Source: Actinoplanes liguriensis (GTDB lineage Bacteria; Actinomycetota; Actinomycetes; Mycobacteriales; Micromonosporaceae). Taken from it: a stretch of DNA of 5,274 nt. The translations under genes and the position numbers were made by a program. The stretch's first letter is position 1. Each line of letters starts with the position of its first letter. The notes under the pieces are model-generated. The model saw only the letters and a program-made list of their open reading frames with translations, did no database searches and was not told where the DNA came from. The stretch spans positions 8,873 through 14,146 of the forward strand of contig KL571257.1 of the NCBI GenBank assembly GCA_000715855.1. Reading direction: 5' to 3'. Of the stretch, positions 1-5,274 are shown in pieces.

Positions 1-507
1 CACGTTTTCGCCGAGCACGGCTACGCCGCCGGCACCACCAACCGGATCGCCGAGCAGGCGCGCGTCTCGGTCGGCTCGCTCTACCAGTACTTCCCGAACA
101 AGGACGCGATCCTCGCCGAGCTGCTCCTGCGACACATCGACGACAGCGGACCGATAATGGACACCACCGGGCTCGACCTCGGGCAGGCGATCCGGCGGTT
201 CGTCCACCAGGCCGTCGACCACCACCGCGTCGACCCACGATTGCTGCGCATGATGGTCGAGGAGGCGCCCCTCTCCGAGGAGCTTCTGACCAAGATTTCG
301 CGGTACGACCGTAAGCGCGCCACCGAGCTCCGAACGTTGCTGGCGGCCCACCCGGAGGTACGCGTCGACGACCCGGACACCGCCGTCCGCATCATCGTGA
401 CCACGGTGGAGCTGGTGACCCACACGCTGATGGCCGCCCCGGAGCCGGTCGACCCGCAGCGCCTGGAGGACCAACTCGTCACGATGGTGACCCGCTACCT
501 ACAGTGA
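1..507 (+). CDS. TetR/AcrR-family transcriptional regulator, 3' part (N-terminus off the left edge)
   Basis: The reading frame is open from base 1 to the TGA at 505-507, giving 168 residues. The visible N-terminus is the second half of a TetR_N DNA-binding domain: residues 12-32 hold the helix-turn-helix (TTNRIAEQARVSVGSLYQYF), followed by the typical PNKDAILAEL stretch leading into the connecting helix. The rest is the helical ligand-binding and dimerisation domain. TetR proteins are usually about 190-210 residues, so roughly 20-35 N-terminal residues are missing; the internal ATG at 157 would delete the HTH and is not the start. Family role: dimeric cytoplasmic repressor that leaves DNA on binding a small ligand. 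The ligand and target cannot be read here. The gene converges on the minus-strand genes, so it is not cotranscribed with them, and its likeliest target is its own upstream region, outside the window. Confidence in the family is very high. Confidence 0.95.
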   Translation, partial: HVFAEHGYAAGTTNRIAEQARVSVGSLYQYFPNKDAILAELLLRHIDDSGPIMDTTGLDLGQAIRRFVHQAVDHHRVDPRLLRMMVEEAPLSEELLTKISRYDRKRATELRTLLAAHPEVRVDDPDTAVRIIVTTVELVTHTLMAAPEPVDPQRLEDQLVTMVTRYLQ

Positions 508-1107
508 CTCAGTCGTTTTGGGCCTGGCCTTCTGCGGGTGAAACGTCTCGTGGCGGGCCAGCATCGCGACGAACTCGCCGATCTTCCGCTCCCGGGTCTC
601 GGCGCGTTTGACCGCGTTGATCCGGTAGATGAACGCGAAACGGTTCGTCTTGGTGAGCACGTCGAACATGGCCTGCGCGGCCGGGTTGGCGGCGATCGCG
701 GTCACGAGATCGGCAGGCACCTCGGCCTCGGAGACCGGAGCATAAGCGGCCGCCCAGCGCCCGTCCGCCTTCGCGGCCTCCACCACGGCACGGCCCGCCG
801 GGAGCATCCGCCCCTGCTCCTCCAGCCGCGCGACGTGGCCGACGTTCCGTTGCGACCAGGAACTACGCGCCGTACGCGGGGTAAACCGGATCCACGAGAC
901 GTCCTGATCGCCCTTGCGCGCCTGCCCGTCGATCCAGCCGCAGCACAGCGCCTCGTCGACCGCCTGCTGCCAGGTCAGCGTCGTAACCGTGCCACCCTTA
1001 CGCCCCAGCGCCAGCCAAACCCCCGCCGACGTGCCATGGTTCCCCAGCAGCCACACCCGCAGCGCCTCAGCGTCCGCAACAACCAGCTCTTCCAGCTCAG
1101 CTCCCAC
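499..1107 (-). CDS. YdeI/OmpD-associated (OmdA) family protein
   Basis: A 202-residue protein ending in TAG at 501-499. Family hallmarks are in order: an N-terminal ADAEALRVWL / SAGVWLALGRKG segment (residues 11-38), the signature DEALCCGWIDG (51-61), RFTPR (74-78), the SxWSxxN-type element SSWSQRN (82-88), and a C-terminal helical region with the YRINAVKRAETRERKI stretch (161-176) matching the basic, ETR-containing end of OmdA domains. Length is usual for the family. The biochemical function of this family is not established; homologues are linked to bacteriocin or cationic-peptide tolerance and are often annotated only as YdeI. The start is GTG at 1107: an in-frame TAG lies at 1119-1117, so nothing longer is possible, and the family's N-terminal element begins soon after. 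The only purine-rich stretch upstream (GGAGAG, 1129-1124) is 16 nt away, so the ribosome binding site is weak. The gene lies 61 nt after the flavoenzyme on the same strand and overlaps the TetR gene end by 9 bp. Confidence 0.9.
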   Translation of the reverse strand: MGAELEELVVADAEALRVWLLGNHGTSAGVWLALGRKGGTVTTLTWQQAVDEALCCGWIDGQARKGDQDVSWIRFTPRTARSSWSQRNVGHVARLEEQGRMLPAGRAVVEAAKADGRWAAAYAPVSEAEVPADLVTAIAANPAAQAMFDVLTKTNRFAFIYRINAVKRAETRERKIGEFVAMLARHETFHPQKARPKTTESL

Positions 1108-1168
1108 ACCAGCAGGCTAGTGGCTCTCCGCCGGTGCCGATCCCCGCTAGGACCGCCCACGTGTGATC

Positions 1169-2092
1169 TCACCGCATGACTCTTATGGCCTCCAGCAACA
1201 GGTCCTGATCGACAGCGGCCCCGACCTGACTACCGTCCCCGGCTGATCTGACGACCTGGGAGACCACCGAGTACGAACTCGCGACGTCTCCGGCAGCGAA
1301 GATGACGCGGTTGGTCGTCCGGCCGTATCGATCGACGCGGATCCTGCCGTCGTCAGCGAGCTCACAACCAGCCACCTTCGCCAGCCCGGAGCGGGCTTCC
1401 CAACCCGGGACGACGAACAGCCCGTCGACGTCGACATGGTCCGGGCCACCCGAGAGGGCCACCCGGATGCCGGTCGGCAGACCGCGGACAGCCGTGACCT
1501 CACCGGGCAGGACACCGATGCCGAGCCGTTCCATGGCGTGCCGGGACTGTGCTGCGAGATCTTCCTTGCACAGCAGGACGGTGTCGACACCCACGCCGCG
1601 CAGGTGCACAGCACGGGCGATCGCCATCTGCGGTGTCGTCCCGGTCACGGCGACCCGCCGGCCCCTCAGCTCCCAGGCATGACAGTACGGACAGCTGAAG
1701 ATGCTCCGTCCCCACTCCTCGGCATACCCGTCGACATCGGGAAAACGGTCGGCGATTCCGGTCGCGACCACGAGCCGTCGGCTGGTCACGAGCCCACCCT
1801 CCTCCAGCGTCGCGGTGATGCCGTCGCTGCGGGTGGCCACATCGGTCACGGTGCCGTCGAGAACAGTGATGGTGGGATAGCGCGCCAACTCCTCCCGCGC
1901 CATCTTGTAGAAGTCGGCGGGGGTCACGCCGTCGCGGGTCAGGTAGCCGTGCATGGTGTGCGCGGCCCGGTTCTGCTGGGCGCCGGCGTCGACGACAACT
2001 ACCTCCCGTCCCATCCGGCCGAGGGTCAGAGCCGCACTCAGCCCCGTCGCGCCACCACCGACGACGACCGCGTCCGCTTCGATCACCGGCAT
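1169..2092 (-). CDS. Thioredoxin-reductase-like FAD-dependent oxidoreductase with CPYC motif
   Basis: A 307-residue two-domain flavoprotein of the low-molecular-weight thioredoxin reductase fold. Visible motifs: FAD-binding VVVGGGATGLSAA near the N-terminus (GxGxxG = G12, G14, G17) with the strand-end acid D35; the HGYLTRDG segment (48-55); the ATG motif at 110-112; a redox pair C134-P-Y-C137 followed by HAWE; and the C-terminal FAD motif FAAGDV (265-270, D269). The place where TrxB carries GGGxSA for NADPH reads VAVTGTTPQMAIARA (147-161), and no HRRxxxR element follows. Known family branches with this look include dithiol oxidases of the GliT/HlmI type as well as many uncharacterised actinobacterial enzymes, so oxidation of a dithiol with O2 as acceptor is possible but inferred. 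The ATG at 2092 is one base after the S9 stop, with a weak GAGAG at 2102-2098, so translation is probably coupled. No thioredoxin gene is adjacent, arguing against housekeeping trxB. Cytoplasmic; no signal or membrane segment. Confidence 0.9.
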   Translation of the reverse strand: MPVIEADAVVVGGGATGLSAALTLGRMGREVVVVDAGAQQNRAAHTMHGYLTRDGVTPADFYKMAREELARYPTITVLDGTVTDVATRSDGITATLEEGGLVTSRRLVVATGIADRFPDVDGYAEEWGRSIFSCPYCHAWELRGRRVAVTGTTPQMAIARAVHLRGVGVDTVLLCKEDLAAQSRHAMERLGIGVLPGEVTAVRGLPTGIRVALSGGPDHVDVDGLFVVPGWEARSGLAKVAGCELADDGRIRVDRYGRTTNRVIFAAGDVASSYSVVSQVVRSAGDGSQVGAAVDQDLLLEAIRVMR

Positions 2093-2096
2093 GTCA
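2090..2096 (-). promoter_or_regulatory. Stop-start junction (TGA-C-ATG) coupling the S9 and flavoenzyme genes
   Basis: On the minus strand the S9 stop TGA (2096-2094) is followed by a single C and then the ATG (2092-2090) of the flavoenzyme. A one-base spacing with only a weak GAGAG (2102-2098) inside the S9 coding end suggests re-initiation by the terminating ribosome, so the two proteins would be made together. The spacing is directly seen; coupling is inferred. Confidence 0.7.
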
Positions 2097-3938
2097 GCTC
2101 TCGACCTGGCCGCCGAGGTGGCGGGCCAGGAAATGCTCGGCGGCGCGATAGAACCGCAGACGGTTCTCCGGTCGAGCGAACCCGTGCCCCTCGTCGGGAA
2201 AGAGCAGGTACTCGTGCTCGATCCCGGCGTTGGTCAGCGCCGCCACGATCTGCTCGGATTCCGACTGTTTGACGCGCGGATCGTTGGCTCCCTGCGCTAT
2301 CAGGAGCGGGATCCGGATGTCGGCCACCCGCGACAGCGGCGAACGCGACCAGAGGAACTCCTCGTCGGTGATGGGATGGCCGATCTGGCGATACCACTGC
2401 TCCGCCATCGGCGCCCAGTACGGTGGGAGGGATTCGAGGAAGGTCTTGAGGTTGGACGGTCCGACGACGTCCACCGCGCACGCGAAGACATCCGGGGTGA
2501 AGGCAGCGCCGGCCAGCGCCGCGTAACCGCCGTACGATCCGCCGTAGATGGCAACCCGGTGACGGTCAGCCCAGCCCTGGTCCACGACATGGCCGACCGC
2601 GTCGATCAAGTCGTCCTGCATTTTTCCGCCCCATTCCCGGTCCCCTGCCGCCACGAAGTCCCGGCCGTAGCCGGTCGAGCCGCGGAAGTTGACCTGCACG
2701 CACAGGTAACCGCGGTTGGCCAGCCACTGTGCGCCGGGGTGGAAGCCCCATACGTCCCGGAAGCGCGGTCCGCCGTGCACGTTGAGCACCGTCGGCAAAT
2801 CTTTCCGCGGCTGTCCCGGCGGGAAGGTCACGTATCCGTGGATGGTCAGTCCGTCCCGTGCGGTGTAGGAGAACGGTTCGGTACGCGCCAGCTCGTAGCG
2901 GGAGAGCTCCGGACGGCTGCGGAACAGTAACCGGCCTTTGCCGGTGCGCCGGTCGAACACGTGATACTGCACCGGCTCGACGTCGTCGGTGAAGGCGATC
3001 ATCCAGGTCTGGTCCTCGTCGTCGCGGCCGACCAGTTCGAAGTCACCGGGGTGGAGGCCACGGATGGCCAGGACGTCCGCTTCGATCGAGGGGTCCAGTA
3101 CACGATGGTCGGCGCGCTCGCGCAGTACGGTGACGATCTGTGGATCCCTGGTCTCGGGATGGAGCACAGCCGCGCAGACGTCGAAGGTGGGATCCTCGAC
3201 GATCACTTCGGTGGCTCCTGAGACGAGGTCCAGCCGGACAAGCCGGCCGGTGTTGGCATCGGCGGCGCTGATCAGCAACAGGGACTTGCCGTCTCCGGCG
3301 AAGGAGAGTGCGTTGATGAACGGCGCCTCGTCGGCCGGGACCGTCAGGAGCCTACGCATGGTGCTGTGCCCGTCGTCACGTACAAGCAGGTCGAAAGCAC
3401 CGTCCGGCAACGACGCGAAGGCCCCGCGAACCGTCAGTTGTTCGTCCACCAGCCAGTCGGAGTATCCCAGGTTTCGAGCGATCAGGGTCAGCTCACCGGT
3501 GGCCAGGGACAGGCGATAGGCGTCGTGCAGCTGCGCGTCGTCGCGGTTGAGTCCGACCACGATCTCGTCCGGATATGCCCGGCGGATCGCTACGATCCGC
3601 GCCTGCACTCCGGGAAAAGGGGTCAGGTTACGCCGTGTCCCGCTACGTAGATCCACGTCGTAGAGGCGCCAGGCCTCGTCGCCGTCCGTGTCCTGGAGGT
3701 AGAGCACCCCTGCGCCGCCGGGCGTCCAGGTGAACTCGCGGATCCCGGCGCCTCTGTCGTCAGTGACCGCTCGCGCGGCAGGCCAGTCCACTCCCCCCGG
3801 GCCTATCGGGGCCACCCAGACGTTGAGCACGCCGTCGCACGGCGCGAGCCATGCCAGCGAGCCGCCGTCCGGGGAGATCGCCGGACTCAGCCGCTCCGGA
3901 TTGCCGAACAAGATCTCACGGGGCACGAGCTCTACCAT
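2094..3938 (-). CDS. S9 family (prolyl oligopeptidase-type) serine peptidase
   Basis: A 614-residue protein with an N-terminal beta-propeller (about 10-340), seen as repeated SPDG / DL-x-SG / D-x-x-TG blade patterns, and a C-terminal alpha/beta-hydrolase peptidase domain (about 355-610). Catalytic residues: nucleophile S468 in GGSYGGY, D553 in GANDPRV, H585 in DEGHGF. The oxyanion-side elements NVHGGP (386-391) and NFRGSTGYG (417-425) are also intact, so it should be active. Family knowledge: S9 enzymes cut short peptides, with the propeller excluding folded proteins. The overall pattern resembles the acylaminoacyl-peptidase/dipeptidyl-peptidase branch (S9C-like), but the exact specificity cannot be assigned. 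No signal peptide or membrane segment is visible, so a cytoplasmic location is expected. The ATG at 3938 is chosen for its AAAGGA 7 nt upstream and because MVELVPREILFGNPERLSP is a common N-terminus in this group. It follows the M3 peptidase by 39 nt and precedes the flavoenzyme by 1 nt, indicating one operon. Confidence 0.96.
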   Translation of the reverse strand: MVELVPREILFGNPERLSPAISPDGGSLAWLAPCDGVLNVWVAPIGPGGVDWPAARAVTDDRGAGIREFTWTPGGAGVLYLQDTDGDEAWRLYDVDLRSGTRRNLTPFPGVQARIVAIRRAYPDEIVVGLNRDDAQLHDAYRLSLATGELTLIARNLGYSDWLVDEQLTVRGAFASLPDGAFDLLVRDDGHSTMRRLLTVPADEAPFINALSFAGDGKSLLLISAADANTGRLVRLDLVSGATEVIVEDPTFDVCAAVLHPETRDPQIVTVLRERADHRVLDPSIEADVLAIRGLHPGDFELVGRDDEDQTWMIAFTDDVEPVQYHVFDRRTGKGRLLFRSRPELSRYELARTEPFSYTARDGLTIHGYVTFPPGQPRKDLPTVLNVHGGPRFRDVWGFHPGAQWLANRGYLCVQVNFRGSTGYGRDFVAAGDREWGGKMQDDLIDAVGHVVDQGWADRHRVAIYGGSYGGYAALAGAAFTPDVFACAVDVVGPSNLKTFLESLPPYWAPMAEQWYRQIGHPITDEEFLWSRSPLSRVADIRIPLLIAQGANDPRVKQSESEQIVAALTNAGIEHEYLLFPDEGHGFARPENRLRFYRAAEHFLARHLGGQVES

Positions 3939-3945
3939 CAGCAGG

Positions 3946-3951
3946 TCCTTT
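3946..3951 (-). promoter_or_regulatory. Ribosome binding site of the S9 peptidase gene
   Basis: AAAGGA on the minus strand, 7 nt before the ATG at 3938, in the 39 nt gap after the M3 stop. It is the best Shine-Dalgarno match among the internal genes and fixes the S9 start. The gap has no terminator-like hairpin or evident promoter, which supports cotranscription with the M3 gene. Confidence 0.75.
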
Positions 3952-3977
3952 CGCTCTGTTGTGCTGCGACGACGTGG

Positions 3978-5274
3978 TCAGCCATGTGATGCCGGGACCA
4001 CGGGTAGCGCGGCCAGGTCATGGAACTCGAATATCGCCGCGACGTCGGGGACGGCGGACCCGGCGCTGAAGTCGAACGACGGTTGGAAGCGTTCCCGTAT
4101 GCCGGATGCCGCCCCAGCGACCTCGTCGAGCGACAGATCCCGCAACGGCGAGAAGGCTGCGCAACTGTGCGCCTCACCCCAGAGGTAGGCGAAGTTGGCA
4201 CCCGGATGTTCGAGGAATCGTGGACTGACGAAGTGGGTGGGCAGTTCCTCGAACGGATACCACCGGGCGATGCCGTACCGGTCGTCGATCCGTTCGTAAC
4301 TACCGCGCAGGGAAGTTTGGGCGTTGCGGTGGACATCGAAGTCGACCAGGGCCAGCGTGCCCCGTTCCAGGTAGGTGCGCCGCTGGCGGGAAAGCGCCTG
4401 CCACCGGTCGTCAGCCAGACCGGCCGCTTCCGCGAGCGAGGACGTCACCCGGTCAGCGAACGTCGGATGGTGCAGCCACATCTCGAACCACAGGCTCAGG
4501 CATTCGCGGCGTTCCGGCGGCAGGTACTCGAGACCCGACCGGTACGGGAGGCGGTGCCTGACCAAGATGTGGTTCACCGCGTGCCCCAGCTCGTGGAAAA
4601 CCGTCCGGATCTGCGAGAACGTCAATCTGTCATCGCCATCCTCGCCTGGGCGGAGAGCACACGAGATGTACGCCACGGGCGGCTGGACAAAGTGACCCCA
4701 GTCCATGCGGTTGCGGATCCCGAAGGTGTGGTTGCCAGCCGAGAGCTTGCGCGCGTCGTGCCAGAGGTCAAGAACGATCTGCCCGGCATACCGGCCTTCG
4801 ATGTGTGCGTCGACAACCATCGATCCCCGCTCGTCGATCTTGCCCGCGTTCAACCGGACGCCGAACGAAGCGTGCGCCACGTCGAACACGTACGACAGGC
4901 AGGTGTCCAGGGCGTATTGCCGGCGGCCGCCATGGGCGGCGGCCGAGTAGATGACGTGACCGAGGTGGTCGATCGCCCCGTCGTCGATCCCGATCAGGTC
5001 TTGAACCTCGTTCTCGAGCCGGGCGAGTCGTGTCACGGCGCCGGCCAGATAGTCGTGGAGAAAGGACTCGATCTCGTCGGCCGAGACGCTGAGACGCATC
5101 CTGGTCTGGGTCAAGCCGTTGGGGATGTTCTCGCGCACGCACTGGTGACGGAGCGCCACGATCCGGTCGACGATGGCGGCCAACTCCGCGTGGTGCCGGT
5201 CGCGCAGGCCGGTGCGGATCCTCAACAGCTTGGTCCGGGTGGTCACGCGTTCGGTGGTGTCGGCCAGCCGCTGT
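3978..5274 (-). CDS. M3-family zinc oligopeptidase (thimet oligopeptidase-like), N-terminus off the right edge
   Basis: An open frame runs from the right edge to the TGA at 3980-3978. Counting from the GTG at 5246 for numbering (422 residues), an M3 core is recognisable: a helical N-terminal part, then AGQIVLDLWHDARK (154-166), the counterpart of the M3 GxxYLDLYxRxxK segment, QPPVAYISC (188-196), zinc motif HELGH (218-222), and the C-terminal FAYLWGEAHSCAAF (352-365) matching the M3 YxYLWSE element. Aligned by eye on thimet oligopeptidase, the third zinc ligand is most likely E248, with E255 and W257 matching the following conserved Glu and Trp. Several other M3 signature positions differ (see findings). 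M3 enzymes usually have 600-700 residues and cleave short peptides in the cytoplasm. The true start lies outside: the frame stays open upstream of 5246 (QRLADTTER) and no ribosome binding site precedes that GTG. The gene is first of the visible operon, 39 nt before the S9 peptidase. Confidence 0.9.
   Translation of the reverse strand, partial: QRLADTTERVTTRTKLLRIRTGLRDRHHAELAAIVDRIVALRHQCVRENIPNGLTQTRMRLSVSADEIESFLHDYLAGAVTRLARLENEVQDLIGIDDGAIDHLGHVIYSAAAHGGRRQYALDTCLSYVFDVAHASFGVRLNAGKIDERGSMVVDAHIEGRYAGQIVLDLWHDARKLSAGNHTFGIRNRMDWGHFVQPPVAYISCALRPGEDGDDRLTFSQIRTVFHELGHAVNHILVRHRLPYRSGLEYLPPERRECLSLWFEMWLHHPTFADRVTSSLAEAAGLADDRWQALSRQRRTYLERGTLALVDFDVHRNAQTSLRGSYERIDDRYGIARWYPFEELPTHFVSPRFLEHPGANFAYLWGEAHSCAAFSPLRDLSLDEVAGAASGIRERFQPSFDFSAGSAVPDVAAIFEFHDLAALPVVPASHG

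Noticed and set aside
81..482. 133 aa minus-strand frame opposite the TetR gene
   Set aside because: Ser/Arg-rich shadow; the plus-strand frame contains the clear TetR helix-turn-helix.
1108..1168. Terminator or promoter between the flavoenzyme and YdeI genes
   Set aside because: No stable GC hairpin followed by T-run on the minus strand and no convincing -35/-10 pair was found by eye in the 61 nt.
1163..1172. Short inverted repeat GTGA-TC-TCAC as a possible operator
   Set aside because: Four-base arms only, overlapping the flavoenzyme stop codon and far from any promoter position; expected by chance.
538..1179. 213 aa plus-strand frame opposite the YdeI gene
   Set aside because: Arg/Pro-rich composition with no family motif; the minus-strand frame carries all the YdeI/OmdA signatures.
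1169..2092. Housekeeping thioredoxin reductase (trxB)
   Set aside because: No thioredoxin gene next to it, NADPH motif missing, and it is translationally linked to a peptidase gene instead.
1436..2930. Long plus-strand open frames (278 aa at 1436-2272 and 325 aa at 1953-2930) opposite the flavoenzyme and S9 genes
   Set aside because: They are antisense to genes with complete catalytic motifs, show no recognisable domain, and are low-complexity Arg/Pro/Gly-rich products typical of open frames opposite high-GC genes.

Overview
The window is GC-rich with strong third-position G/C bias and GTG as well as ATG starts. The closest-looking protein types (TetR with a short C-terminal domain, YdeI/OmdA family, actinobacterial-style S9 peptidase) suggest a high-GC actinomycete. 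The genus cannot be read from the sequence alone. No mobile element, tRNA, rRNA, CRISPR array or long repeat is visible, and nearly every base is coding.

Layout. Positions 1-507 (+) hold the 3' part of a TetR-family repressor whose start lies off the left edge. Everything else is on the minus strand, read right to left: an M3-family zinc oligopeptidase (5274-3978, its N-terminus off the right edge), an S9 prolyl-oligopeptidase-type serine peptidase (3938-2094), a small thioredoxin-reductase-like FAD enzyme with a CPYC pair (2092-1169), and a YdeI/OmdA-family protein (1107-499). The last one meets the TetR gene tail to tail, with a 9 bp overlap of coding ends.

How the genes fit together. M3 to S9 has a 39 nt gap with a clear ribosome binding site. 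S9 to the FAD gene has one base between stop and start (TGA-C-ATG), so these three almost certainly form one transcript. That makes a cassette of two peptidases of different catalytic type plus a dithiol/disulfide-type flavoenzyme. The S9 enzyme has no export signal. The M3 N-terminus is not visible. The flavoenzyme keeps its FAD motifs and CxxC but has lost the usual NADPH-site glycine motif, which resembles the dithiol-oxidase branch (GliT/HlmI type) more than housekeeping TrxB. Peptide processing or turnover with thiol chemistry is a reasonable inference, possibly at the edge of a peptide natural-product cluster, but no precursor peptide or biosynthetic enzyme is in the window. The YdeI gene is 61 nt downstream and may be read through or be independent. 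The operon's promoter is outside the window.
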